The translations under genes were made by a program, and so were the position numbers. The notes below the pieces were generated by a model that worked only from the letters and a program-made list of their open reading frames with translations, was not told where the DNA came from and made no database searches. A stretch of DNA of 64,000 nt from Spirochaetia bacterium UBA2205 (GTDB lineage Bacteria; Spirochaetota; UBA4802; UB4802): assembly GCA_002328585.1 (NCBI GenBank), contig DCUV01000060.1, forward strand, positions 124,001 to 188,000, in the 5' to 3' direction. Each line of letters starts with the position of its first letter. The first letter of the stretch is position 1. Positions 26,291 to 34,942 of this stretch are shown piece by piece.

Positions 26291-27835
26291 ATGAAGCTTT
26301 TTATACTTATTTTTTATGGTCTGATATTATTGTTACTCTCAATATTTGGAGCTCACCGCTATTATACGATGTATCTTTTCATTAAACATAGTAGAAACAA
26401 AGTTAAACCAAAAGCTGTTTTTAAGAATTTACCAAAGGTTACCGTTCAATTGCCTATCTATAATGAGCAATATGTGGTGGAGCGCCTTATCAACGCGGTA
26501 ACACAGTTAGATTACCCAAAGAAGAAATTAGAGATTCAGGTTCTGGATGATTCTACTGATGAAACATCAGCGTTAGCTGAAAAGATCTGCAAACAAAAGC
26601 GTAAAGAAGGCTATACTATTGCCTATATCCACCGAACAGATAGAACAGGTTTTAAAGCCGGTGCGCTGGAAAATGGGCTTACATATACTGACAGCGAGTT
26701 CATTGCTGTATTTGATGCAGATTTTATGCCCAATCCTGACTTTTTACAAAAAACCATACATTATTTTACTGACCCAACTATCGGCATGGTTCAAACCAGA
26801 TGGGACCATATTAACCGCCATTATTCACTATTAACTGAGTGCCAGAGTATTTTATTAGATGGTCATTTCATGATTGAGCATACTGCCAGGAATCGTTCTG
26901 GAAGATTTTTTAACTTTAACGGTACTGCCGGTATATGGCGAAGACAGGCTATCATTGATGGTGGAGGCTGGCAGCATGATACAATTACTGAAGATTTAGA
27001 CTTGAGCTACCGTTCACAAATTAGTGGCTGGAAGTTTTTATATCTTCCGGATGTTACGGTACCTGCCGAATTGCCTATTGAGATTTCAGCTTTTAAAGCA
27101 CAACAGTTCAGATGGGCAAAAGGCTCTATCCAGGTCTTCAAGAAGCTTTATAAAACTATCCTCAATGCTCAACTTCCATTGAAAATCAAGATTGAATCAT
27201 TTATGCATTTAGGTGCAAACTTCGCTTACTTGCTCATGGTATTTCTTACTCTTCTGATGCCTGTTGCCCTATGGGTGCGATATTATGGCGGATTTAAAAA
27301 ATTTGCGTATTTAGATTTGCCTATTTTTATATTAGCAACGCTATCAGTAATAATTTTTTATTTTTACACTGAATTATCCATTCTTTATCATAATAAAAAT
27401 AGCTTTGATTCAAAGTTTAAACCATTGCTCTATCTGCCAATGGTACTTGCTGTTGGTATCGGCTTGTCCATCAACAACAGTAAAGCTGTCATTGAAGCCC
27501 TGTTCAATAAAAAAAGTGATTTCAACAGAACACCAAAATATAATGTTGCATCATTGCATCGTATCAATGCACTAGGGCATGTAAAGACTTTGTTGAAGAA
27601 TAAATATAGCCTCCATACTATTAATGGTGTATCAATCATTGAATTTATTCTGGGGCTGTATATGTCCCTTGCTGTGTATTTTGCTTTTGATAAAAACCTC
27701 TATGTTTCAATACCACTTATAATGCTATTTCAGGTGGGCTATCTTTATACTTCATTATTTACCATAATCAATAGTATTACCCATCACATTATTGTTATAG
27801 CCAATAGTTTACGTCGTGGTGTGGTGAATGATTAA
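26291..27835 (+). CDS. Membrane glycosyltransferase family 2, cellulose-synthase/CslA-like
   Basis: The 514-residue protein has an N-terminal membrane segment, then a GT-A domain with the catalytic set QLPIYNEQYVVERLI, LDDSTDET, the DAD of AVFDADFMPN, the TED of TITEDLDLSYR and the QXXRW-type QQFRWAKG. Four or five C-terminal membrane segments follow (near 305-325, 345-365, 385-400, 450-470, 475-500). It is a processive beta-glycan synthase or a related single-transfer enzyme at the inner membrane, perhaps making a glucan or mannan. No cyclic-di-GMP PilZ domain is seen in the protein. Confidence 0.9.
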   Translation: MKLFILIFYGLILLLLSIFGAHRYYTMYLFIKHSRNKVKPKAVFKNLPKVTVQLPIYNEQYVVERLINAVTQLDYPKKKLEIQVLDDSTDETSALAEKICKQKRKEGYTIAYIHRTDRTGFKAGALENGLTYTDSEFIAVFDADFMPNPDFLQKTIHYFTDPTIGMVQTRWDHINRHYSLLTECQSILLDGHFMIEHTARNRSGRFFNFNGTAGIWRRQAIIDGGGWQHDTITEDLDLSYRSQISGWKFLYLPDVTVPAELPIEISAFKAQQFRWAKGSIQVFKKLYKTILNAQLPLKIKIESFMHLGANFAYLLMVFLTLLMPVALWVRYYGGFKKFAYLDLPIFILATLSVIIFYFYTELSILYHNKNSFDSKFKPLLYLPMVLAVGIGLSINNSKAVIEALFNKKSDFNRTPKYNVASLHRINALGHVKTLLKNKYSLHTINGVSIIEFILGLYMSLAVYFAFDKNLYVSIPLIMLFQVGYLYTSLFTIINSITHHIIVIANSLRRGVVND

Positions 27836-27978
27836 ATAATTATTTCTGTCAACAGCAGTTTATAACACACCTCATAGCCCAGCAATGTCATTGCTTCTTC
27901 GCTGTAAAAAATTTACTTGCACAAAGTAGATTATTGCTTCATCATAGCTATGTAAAAAATTAATGTGAGGGAAGCATT

Positions 27979-28398
27979 ATGAATAGTGTCATTCGTTTTG
28001 GTGTATCAATAGATGAAAAGCTTCTTGATAGGTTTGATGCCTTAATCAATGAAAAAGGATATGTCAATCGTTCAGAGGCAATACGTGATTTAATCCGTGA
28101 TATGCTTGTTAAAGAAGATGTTTCCGACCCCAATGCTGAAGTTATCGGGACATTGACATTAGTTTACAGCCATGATGTTCGTGAGATAGCTGATAAACTC
28201 AATGATCTGCAACATGACAATTATAAATACATCATTTCATCAGTACATGTTCATATGGATGAACATAATTGTCTTGAGGTTCTATTAATGCGGGGTACCG
28301 CTCAACAGGTTAAAAAAATTGCTGATAATTTGCTGGCTATAAAAAATGTTCGACATGGCAAGTTAACTGTAACAACAACTGTCGACTATCATGAATAA
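27979..28398 (+). CDS. nikR: Nickel-responsive regulator NikR
   Basis: This 139-residue protein has an N-terminal ribbon-helix-helix (VIRFGVSIDEKLLDRFD, then NRSEAIRDLIRDML) and a C-terminal ACT-like nickel domain. The four nickel ligands of E. coli NikR (H76, H87, H89, C95) correspond with exact spacing to H79, H90, H92 and C98. It binds DNA when nickel is present and normally represses nickel import. No nickel transporter or hydrogenase gene is in the window. GAGGGAA precedes the ATG. Confidence 0.95.
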   Translation: MNSVIRFGVSIDEKLLDRFDALINEKGYVNRSEAIRDLIRDMLVKEDVSDPNAEVIGTLTLVYSHDVREIADKLNDLQHDNYKYIISSVHVHMDEHNCLEVLLMRGTAQQVKKIADNLLAIKNVRHGKLTVTTTVDYHE

Positions 28399-28505
28399 AA
28401 AATAATTAATTACTCAATTCTGCAGAACAACTATCCGATATAATGATAAGGGTTACTATTACTTCCCGGTAATGTGCTAACAAACGGAACATAAGGAGAT
28501 GTTCC

Positions 28506-29393
28506 ATGTATTCATGGATGAGTGCCTTTATTATAACACTATTTATATTGGTTTCAATTAGTTGTGTCCCACCTGCATATAGATCCAAACCAGATACATC
28601 CCGTGATAAGCACAATTACTATAAGTTTGAACAGCCTGAAGAGTATACCCCCTTTCAGGATGATACTATGTATATTCAAAAAAATAAAAAAGATACAACC
28701 ATGCCAGTGTGTTATGATAAATATAGTAAATATGAAGAAGATGGTACTAAACATATCATGAGCGATAGTTATCAGCACATTAATCCGGTACCTGAAAATA
28801 ATAGTAAATCCGGGATATGGCATACTGTTAAAAAAGGTGAAACATTATATAGACTTTCAAAAAAATATGCTGTTTCTATTAATGACATCCAGACTATGAA
28901 TAATATCACTAATCCTACTGCCATTAAAGCAGGTCAGCGTATTTTGATACCCATATCGGATGACAGCGCAGATTGTGGAATAAATAAACAAAGCAAAATC
29001 AGCAAAGGAATTATTAAGAAAAGTACGTCAAAACCCTTGTTTATGTGGCCGGTAATACATGTTGCTGCTGTTGGGCGTGATAACAAAAATGGAGCGCGAC
29101 CCATTGGTATACTCATTAAAAGCACTCCAAAAAGCAATGTTATGGCAAGTGCAAATGGCACCATTGTAAAAATTGGGTCAATGCGGGGGTTTGGAAATTT
29201 TGTTGTTATACAGCATAAAAAGGATTTTTACACAATATACTCTAAACTAGATGCAATCCGGGTTAAGGAAGGGCAGGTTGTTGGTTGTGGGACAACAATC
29301 GGGATACTTGATGCTACCAATCCTTCACTTCATTTTCAGATTAATCAATCGGGGAAACCGCTGGATCCTTTGATGTATCTGGCAAAGAAGTAA
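28506..29393 (+). CDS. LysM / degenerate LytM (M23-type) lipoprotein, EnvC/NlpD-like
   Basis: A lipoprotein signal ends at lipobox VSISC (C20). A LysM peptidoglycan-binding domain follows (WHTVKKGETLYRLSKKYAVS and onwards, about 98-150), then a LytM domain (about 200-290). The zinc motifs are lost: the first HxxxD site is not recognisable, the usual YAH reads YSK, and HLHFE reads SLHFQ. It is therefore likely an inactive LytM factor that binds peptidoglycan and activates amidases, like NlpD or EnvC. AAGGAG lies seven bases before the ATG. Enzymatic activity is unlikely. Confidence 0.87.
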   Translation: MYSWMSAFIITLFILVSISCVPPAYRSKPDTSRDKHNYYKFEQPEEYTPFQDDTMYIQKNKKDTTMPVCYDKYSKYEEDGTKHIMSDSYQHINPVPENNSKSGIWHTVKKGETLYRLSKKYAVSINDIQTMNNITNPTAIKAGQRILIPISDDSADCGINKQSKISKGIIKKSTSKPLFMWPVIHVAAVGRDNKNGARPIGILIKSTPKSNVMASANGTIVKIGSMRGFGNFVVIQHKKDFYTIYSKLDAIRVKEGQVVGCGTTIGILDATNPSLHFQINQSGKPLDPLMYLAKK

Positions 29394-29687
29394 TGGTATA
29401 TCTAAAATTGTAATGTTTTGTCCCACAAAATCCTGGTACAATTATTTTTTGCATGCTGATCAGATGAAAATTTCTATTTTCTGAGGAGTTACCCATGGCT
29501 GGCTTATGATCTCCATAGGGGATGAAAATAGCTGGCGACAGTCATTTTGATGCAGAATTAAGCCTGGAATAACAATGTGCAGAGTGTCATCCTGAATTCA
29601 TTTCAGGATATCAGTTAATTATTTAGATTCCTGGTCAAGCCCTGAATGGCACTGGTGAATAATGCTATTTATAGAAGAGTACATATG
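29394..29687. other. Intergenic region with a degenerate repeat, no gene
   Basis: Non-coding stretch containing repeat-like pieces (29513-29645) and a short inverted repeat, ATCCTGAA / TTCAGGAT, near 29591-29613. No further structure is supported. Confidence 0.55.
29513..29645. repeat. Intergenic repeat block (GGGGATGAAAAT family), copy 2
   Basis: It shares GGGGATGAAAAT and AAGCC(C/T)GGAAT(G/A)AC with 6885-6995, in the same order and direction but with different spacing. It lies in the gap between convergent genes. Confidence 0.45.
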
Positions 29688-29891
29688 TTATATCTTCCCT
29701 GCTGTAACCAGTTTTACAAAATGTTCAAATGATCGGTCATATGTCTTTTCTGCTTCTTTTGGGAAGGCACAAGCAGGGAGTTCACTGCTTTTCAGGTGAT
29801 ATGAAATACAATCACAGCATAATCCTTTCCGTGAGCAAGGCTCATAAGTACAGGTGCATGCTTTTAGATTTCGATCTTTTTTACACTCCAT
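29688..29891 (-). CDS. Small Cys-rich protein, DUF6485-like
   Basis: This 67-residue protein carries eight Cys residues, seven of them within the first 30 residues (KACTCTYEPCSRKGLCCDC), and a typical middle LPACAFPKEAEKTYDRSFEHF. I match it by memory to the DUF6485 family; the cysteines suggest a metal or iron-sulphur cluster. It starts 13 bp after the flavin reductase gene, so the two may share a transcript and possibly a redox role (inference). Confidence 0.78.
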   Translation of the reverse strand: MECKKDRNLKACTCTYEPCSRKGLCCDCISYHLKSSELPACAFPKEAEKTYDRSFEHFVKLVTAGKI

Positions 29892-29904
29892 ATCGTTATC
29901 CGTC

Positions 29905-30444
29905 CTAATTTTTTAGAATTCCAAAATGAGTTCCGCCTAAATGGTGGATTAATTGTACTTTGTTAATATCAATGACACCATCAGGTGTAAAGCAATGTAT
30001 TTTTGCGTGAGCGCATGTAACCTGGCCAATAACGATAGTATGATCACCAGCCTCCACCATTGAATAAAGCTGGCATTCTATGTAGGCAACACATTCAGCA
30101 ATAAAAAATCCGTCAATGTCTGAACATGGTAAGGCAGTCAGATGTGCTTCTTTGCATTTGTCCACTGTTCGTCCGGAATAAGTTCCACAAAATATAACTG
30201 TATCAAGCATAGCAAAATCAGGAATATTTATACAAAAGCTTTTGGATTCTTTGATTAATTCCAGGCTATATCGCTTATTTGCCAGCGCGCATGATAATAA
30301 CTTTGGATTATTGCTTACTGGCATATGCCATGCAACGGTTGTTATAGTCTTTTTTTCCTTGGACTGAGCCGAAATCAATATAACATTGCCTGCATTAATG
30401 AGTCGATGAGAATCCTGTATTGGTAATGGTTTGAATTCATTCAT
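29905..30444 (-). CDS. Flavin reductase-like (flavoredoxin) protein
   Basis: From the ATG at 30444 the protein has about 179 residues with the flavin-reductase-like FMN-binding fold: VAWHMPVSNNPKLLSCAL near 37-54, SKSFCINIP and DHTIVIGQV. It probably carries FMN and transfers electrons from NAD(P)H or another donor. The chosen ATG overlaps the M28 peptidase stop (ATGAATGA), suggesting coupling; the upstream ATG at 30462 is possible. The operon order is M28 peptidase, this gene, DUF6485-like protein. Confidence 0.85.
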   Translation of the reverse strand: MNEFKPLPIQDSHRLINAGNVILISAQSKEKKTITTVAWHMPVSNNPKLLSCALANKRYSLELIKESKSFCINIPDFAMLDTVIFCGTYSGRTVDKCKEAHLTALPCSDIDGFFIAECVAYIECQLYSMVEAGDHTIVIGQVTCAHAKIHCFTPDGVIDINKVQLIHHLGGTHFGILKN

Positions 30445-31360
30445 CAAGGATATCCCTTTCATTTGATAGCGTTTTTACTGCCATGAATGTATTAAATATT
30501 GATTCTGATAAAAATTTAAAATTTATTGTTCCATAGGTATCGCCTTCTGTATGATAGTTTTTATTCCTGTAAAATGCCGTATCAGTAATCATTATTGCCG
30601 GAAATCCAAATTTATTAAATGAATAATGATCTGATAAATTTATTCCGGGTATGGAAGCTGGTCCTATCATATCAACTATCTTATTTTTTGCATATTTATT
30701 GTATTCTCTTTTCCATTTATATGCATATGGGGCATAGCTTGGTAATGAAACCACAGCTAAAAAATTTCCATATGGTGGATATTCGTTTTGCATACTCCTT
30801 AATGGGTAATCCTGCTGCATTCTGTTCCCTGCATATCCTATCATTTCAAGGCAGATCATTAAATTAATGTTTTCACCTTTATCTTTACATCCCAGCGCAT
30901 GTACCATGCTGCCCATATACGGTCCCGAGAAGAAAGGTGGCTCCTCAAGAGTAAATGCAACAAAACGCAATGTCTTTCTGAATGTATACTGTGATAACAT
31001 CCTGTGCAGTTCAAGCAGACCGGCTACAGCGGATCCATTATCATCAGCACCGGAAGTGTCTTCTATAGTATCATAATGTGCGCCAATAATTATTATTTCA
31101 TTACTATGTTCAAAACCTGGTATTTCAGCAATAATATTGCTTACTTCCAAATTATCTACCAGATATTTTTCTTCATATACATTGTCATTGTTTTGTTGTA
31201 AATAATTGTATATGAATTGACGGCTTTTATTTAAATTATCATATTTTCGCAATGTTCGCTCGCCAACTTCTTCAGATAAAACATGCAAAATGCATTTTGT
31301 ATTATTCTGAATTTCCTTTATTTCGTTTTGCGTTGCATCAATTAAAGACAATAACCACAT
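30437..31360 (-). CDS. M28-family zinc aminopeptidase
   Basis: The 307-residue protein has the M28 metal-ligand order: H in IIGAHYDTIED, D in SGADDNGSAV, the catalytic and ligand Glu in LEEPPFF, D in IPGINLSDHYSF and H in NYHTEGDTYG. No signal peptide is apparent, so it may be cytoplasmic, although related enzymes act outside. It hydrolyses peptides or N-terminal amides; exact substrate unknown. The ATG has AGAGG seven bases upstream. Its end overlaps the flavin reductase gene by 8 bp. Confidence 0.88.
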   Translation of the reverse strand: MWLLSLIDATQNEIKEIQNNTKCILHVLSEEVGERTLRKYDNLNKSRQFIYNYLQQNNDNVYEEKYLVDNLEVSNIIAEIPGFEHSNEIIIIGAHYDTIEDTSGADDNGSAVAGLLELHRMLSQYTFRKTLRFVAFTLEEPPFFSGPYMGSMVHALGCKDKGENINLMICLEMIGYAGNRMQQDYPLRSMQNEYPPYGNFLAVVSLPSYAPYAYKWKREYNKYAKNKIVDMIGPASIPGINLSDHYSFNKFGFPAIMITDTAFYRNKNYHTEGDTYGTINFKFLSESIFNTFMAVKTLSNERDILDE

Positions 31361-32080
31361 CCCCGGACCTCTTGTTTTTATATTTATGAACGCCTTTAAA
31401 AATCACGTTTTCGTTATTAAAAAATAAAAAACATGCTCTCAATGCTTGTGTCCACAAGGAAACATTCAGAATATAATTATTAGAGGTTCCCTTGTTTAAA
31501 TAATTTTACAGATTAATATTAATAAAAAAAATCATTTTATTAATGCAAGTAAAAACCAAAAATTTTTAATATATTAATATTAGTGAAGTAAATAAATGTA
31601 CAGTATTTTTTTACCTTTGCAACTTTTTTTTATTTTAATAAAATATTAATTGACTAAAAATTAATTCATGATAGCATGTTTATCAATTAATTTCATAAGC
31701 TGATGTAACTATATATTGTGTTGTTTTATTCCTTTTTGGCACATTTTATTTAAAATATTTTTAACAGTGGATTTCCTTATGGCTACAGGGCATCTTCCTA
31801 AATATGATGGGAATAAAGCATTTTTGGCATTCTTATGGTGAAGCCTATAGCCATTCTAAAGCAATAGTGCCTGTGCTGAGCGAAGTCGAAGCAATGCATG
31901 TAGTCGTTGTAAGGGTATGTCATACTAAGCGTTAGCGAAGAATCTTGTCATTTATGAAAGAATATATTCTTCGGGGTTTTGCCCTTCAGAATGACAATAC
32001 GGACAACAAGATTCTTCTGTTAGTTTGCTCATTAAGAATGACACGGTATTATTCCATTTTTGAGGGAGTAGTATATAACT
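31361..32080. other. Long AT-rich intergenic region with repeat copy C
   Basis: About 700 bases between divergent genes. 31400-31800 is extremely AT-rich, with TTAAT runs and no gene I can support. 31870-32052 holds the palindromic repeat copy C and related flanking arms. Promoters for both sides should be here, but no clear consensus is visible. Confidence 0.6.
31918..31996 (+). repeat. 79-bp palindromic intergenic repeat, copy C
   Basis: It reads TGTCATACTAAGCGTTAGCG through CCTTCAGAATGACA and aligns to copies A and B over the full length, with the shared central TTTATGAAAGAATA. A further partial arm follows (32005-32045), and ACACGGTATT after it matches the tail of copy A. Confidence 0.8.
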
Positions 32081-32944
32081 ATGAAACATTCTGCTGATGT
32101 GATAACGCATCGGTTTAAATCATCAATTAATACGCTTGCACTGTATGCACTTGAACATGAACTATCAAATGATTTAATTGCAAGCGAGATTGATAAACGA
32201 TTTAATAATGTAAAATCAATAAAAAAAGATAAAATAATGCAGGATGTTCTTCAATCCTGCTATAGATTGGTATGGAACGTTAACAATCCCTTTGAAGCTG
32301 GGTTTGCAGCAAAAAAAATACAAAATGATTATAGAGAATGTTTAAATAATTGTGATGTAATGATTATTGCACGGTGTATAATCAACGTACTTAAAAATAC
32401 AAACCAAAAACCAAAAAAAAATGAACGGCTATCAGCGGATTTTTACTCACAATGCGTCAATAGTTTATTGAGCAATCCCTTATTGCAGTATGATAGTGAT
32501 TTACTTACTATATACTGTAAACAAACTGTCATCATATTAAAGGTTGCCGGTATTATTAATGAGAATAAAATAATGGAAATAAACAGTGACGATCTATATC
32601 GGCAGATGTTTTTAGCTTTCTGGAATAAGTGTAACTGGAAAAGCCTTTTTCCATCGGGTGGATACATCTCAAATGAGATTAAAAATAGCCGACAGCTACT
32701 ATTGGATATCATTGTAAACACAAACAAATCAGTACAGTTGGACGAGCTTGCACAGACATTTTTTGAACTAACCGGGATTGCAAAATATAACGACCTGTTT
32801 GCTGTTTCATTGCTTGATTTTTCGGTCATTACATGGTTATCATTTTTTGGCATAATACGTTATACAGAGAATTCTTTTGACAAACCCGTAACAATTGCAT
32901 TAACTCAGCATGCATTCCCACTTTTACAGTTTTTGTTGTGTTAG
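32081..32944 (+). CDS. Unknown protein upstream of galactokinase
   Basis: This 287-residue soluble protein is not recognised. It is rich in Ile, Leu, Asn and Lys, predicted mostly helical, with Cys residues spread along the chain and no signal peptide, membrane segment or named motif. It begins after GAGGGAG at 13 bases. Its stop codon is six bases before the likely galactokinase start, so the two are probably co-transcribed. A repeat copy lies about 85 bp upstream. A role in galactose use or a regulatory partner is possible but unsupported. Confidence 0.65.
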   Translation: MKHSADVITHRFKSSINTLALYALEHELSNDLIASEIDKRFNNVKSIKKDKIMQDVLQSCYRLVWNVNNPFEAGFAAKKIQNDYRECLNNCDVMIIARCIINVLKNTNQKPKKNERLSADFYSQCVNSLLSNPLLQYDSDLLTIYCKQTVIILKVAGIINENKIMEINSDDLYRQMFLAFWNKCNWKSLFPSGGYISNEIKNSRQLLLDIIVNTNKSVQLDELAQTFFELTGIAKYNDLFAVSLLDFSVITWLSFFGIIRYTENSFDKPVTIALTQHAFPLLQFLLC

Positions 32945-32949
32945 TGTCT

Positions 32950-34125
32950 ATGCCTTCAGTAGTTGATACAGCAATTACACATCATAAAGAATATTTTCCT
33001 CAATCTTCTGATGTCAGTGTATTTGTTTCTCCAGGGCGTATCAATATTATCGGTGAACATATCGATTATAATGGTGGCACCGTTTTCCCAATAGCTATCG
33101 ATAAACATATATATATATGTGCATCACGCAATAATGATGGCATCATGCGCTTTGCTTCTTACCAGCAACATGAGCAAGGGGAGATAGCTATCAGCAATAT
33201 ACACTTGCCAAACATCAGGGATGTGGCAAAACATAAATGGTGGGTATATCCTTTAGGTGCCTGTGCACTGTCAGATATACATTTTGAATCTGGATTTGAT
33301 ATTAGTTTTTATAGCACCCTGCCTGTTGGTGCTGGCATGTCAAGCTCTGCGGCCATTACTGTTGGAACGCTGTATGCGTTATGTGCTCTGCATGGCAAAA
33401 AAATGAAAAATATAGATGTAGCCTTACAAGCACAACAGGTGGAGTGGAATTTTGCAGGTGTTCAATGTGGGGTAATGGATCAAATGGCAATTATTAATGG
33501 GAGGAAAAACAATGGGCTTTTGCTCAACACCAAAACCATGGAATTTCAGTATATCCCGATTGATGCATCTGCAATCCGTTTTGTCCTTGTGAATAGCGGC
33601 GTAAAGCACAATTTACGCGAATCGGGCTATAACGAAAGAAGGAGTGAATGTCAGGGGGCGCTGACGCTGTTACAAAAGGCTGGATTTGCCATTAATTGTC
33701 TTTGTGATTGTACTATTGATGAGCTTGCTACTATCAAGGATATTCTACCCATTACTGAATATAAAAGGGTGTTTCATGTAATCTCTGAGAACCATCGTGT
33801 ACATGAGTTTGCGCAGGAAATTCAGAAGTATAATCTTGCTAAAGCTGGTAGGCTTCTTTATCAATCGCATCATAGTCTGAGCAACTACTTTGAAGTAAGT
33901 ATTCCTCTGATAGATGCAATGGTTGAATGGGTATCAGAAATTGATGGTGTGTATGGCTCACGACTTATGGGTGGCGGTTTTGGTGGTTGTACTGTAACGA
34001 TGATAGCCCTGTATGCAGTTGAACACTTTAAAAAAACTATCGCTGAACGATTTGAAAAAAAAGAAGGACGAACACCTGATATATATGAATGCACCATTGA
34101 TGATGGTGTACACCAGTTAGTGTAA
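32950..34125 (+). CDS. galK: Galactokinase
   Basis: A GHMP-family kinase of about 391 residues. The GalK-specific start motif GRINIIGEHIDYNGG is near residues 29-43, with the catalytic Arg before INIIGEH. The ATP loop is LPVGAGMSSSAAITVG, and the catalytic Asp is in QCGVMDQMA. The third motif is SRLMGGGFGGCTV. It phosphorylates galactose at C1 for the Leloir pathway. The start is uncertain: ATG at 32950 or GTG at 32938 or 32944 in the tail of the upstream gene. No galT or galE is in the window. Confidence 0.92.
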   Translation: MPSVVDTAITHHKEYFPQSSDVSVFVSPGRINIIGEHIDYNGGTVFPIAIDKHIYICASRNNDGIMRFASYQQHEQGEIAISNIHLPNIRDVAKHKWWVYPLGACALSDIHFESGFDISFYSTLPVGAGMSSSAAITVGTLYALCALHGKKMKNIDVALQAQQVEWNFAGVQCGVMDQMAIINGRKNNGLLLNTKTMEFQYIPIDASAIRFVLVNSGVKHNLRESGYNERRSECQGALTLLQKAGFAINCLCDCTIDELATIKDILPITEYKRVFHVISENHRVHEFAQEIQKYNLAKAGRLLYQSHHSLSNYFEVSIPLIDAMVEWVSEIDGVYGSRLMGGGFGGCTVTMIALYAVEHFKKTIAERFEKKEGRTPDIYECTIDDGVHQLV

Positions 34126-34172
34126 AAAAATAATATTATTTCACTTTATTTAGTTTTTTGTTTGTTTTTTGG

Positions 34173-34196
34173 TATAATAATAGTGGTTGAACCACT
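34173..34196 (+). promoter_or_regulatory. Promoter -10 with overlapping FadR-type operator
   Basis: TATAAT (34173-34178) is followed at 34182-34196 by the palindrome AGTGGTTGAACCACT, whose core TGGTTGAACCA fits the TGGTnnnACCA pattern of FadR-subfamily GntR operators. An additional half-site (GAACCACT) follows at 34197-34204. The regulator gene starts 26 bp after the palindrome, so negative autoregulation is likely. Confidence 0.75.
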
Positions 34197-34221
34197 GAAC
34201 CACTATACTAAAGGTGGCAGT

Positions 34222-34938
34222 ATGAAAAAAAATACATTAGGGCATTTGCAAAAAAATACCCTCCGGGAGCAGATTGTTACCCTGCTTGCCAAAAAAATTA
34301 TTAACAATGCTATACAGCCCGGGGATAAACTGCCTTCCGAGCGCGATATTGCTGCAGACCTGGATGTTAACAGGGCAACAGTACGTGAAGCGCTGAAGAA
34401 GCTGGAAACATTGGGGCTTATAGAGATACGGCATGGTGAGGGGATTTTTGTAAACGATTATCGTTCAAGTGGTAATTTAGAACTTTTCAGGATGATGATT
34501 TATCTTAATGATACTATTCCTTTGTCGATATTACAGGATGTTCTGGAGATGAGAAAGATCATTGTACCTGAGATGGCAGCCAGAGCGGTACAGGAGTGTA
34601 GTGTCAGCGATTTAGAAGAATTTACCCTGATAATTAATGAACAAGAAGATATTCTGGAAAAGGATCTTGCAGTGCATCATTTTATTGCAAAAACCAGTAA
34701 CAATATGCTCTACATATTCATTTTGCATTTCTTTAATCAGATTTTCAGAGACTTTGGCTATTTGTATTTTGAAAATCCTGATAACAGAAAACGGTCAGAA
34801 CAATTCCACCAGCAATTATATAAAGCATTTCAGGATAAAAAGGCAGAAAAGGCATTTTCCATTACCAGAGATGTGCTGGAGTACACTGAAAAAAGAATTT
34901 TTGACTACTATACTAAAACTTATTCCAATAAGAGGTAA
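34222..34938 (+). CDS. FadR-subfamily GntR transcriptional regulator
   Basis: From the ATG at 34222 (AAAGGTGG at a good distance) the protein has 238 residues. The winged helix is clear: LREQIVTLLAKKIINNAI, DKLPSERDIAADLDVNRATV and EALKKLETLGLIEIRHGEG. The C-terminal FCD-type helical domain binds small acids or fatty acyl effectors and keeps metal-site His residues in AVHHFIAK and EQFHQQLY. The gene lies 4 bp before glpD, so it probably controls glycerol or glycerol-3-phosphate use. The upstream palindrome 34182-34196 is its likely site. In-frame codons upstream of 34222 overlap the promoter and are not translated. Confidence 0.9.
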   Translation: MKKNTLGHLQKNTLREQIVTLLAKKIINNAIQPGDKLPSERDIAADLDVNRATVREALKKLETLGLIEIRHGEGIFVNDYRSSGNLELFRMMIYLNDTIPLSILQDVLEMRKIIVPEMAARAVQECSVSDLEEFTLIINEQEDILEKDLAVHHFIAKTSNNMLYIFILHFFNQIFRDFGYLYFENPDNRKRSEQFHQQLYKAFQDKKAEKAFSITRDVLEYTEKRIFDYYTKTYSNKR

Positions 34939-34942
34939 TGCT

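Noticed and set aside
34637..34942. N-terminal extension of glpD by 102 codons
   Set aside because: It overlaps the FadR-type gene in another frame and has no GlpD similarity; the ATG at 34943 with AGAGGT upstream fits.
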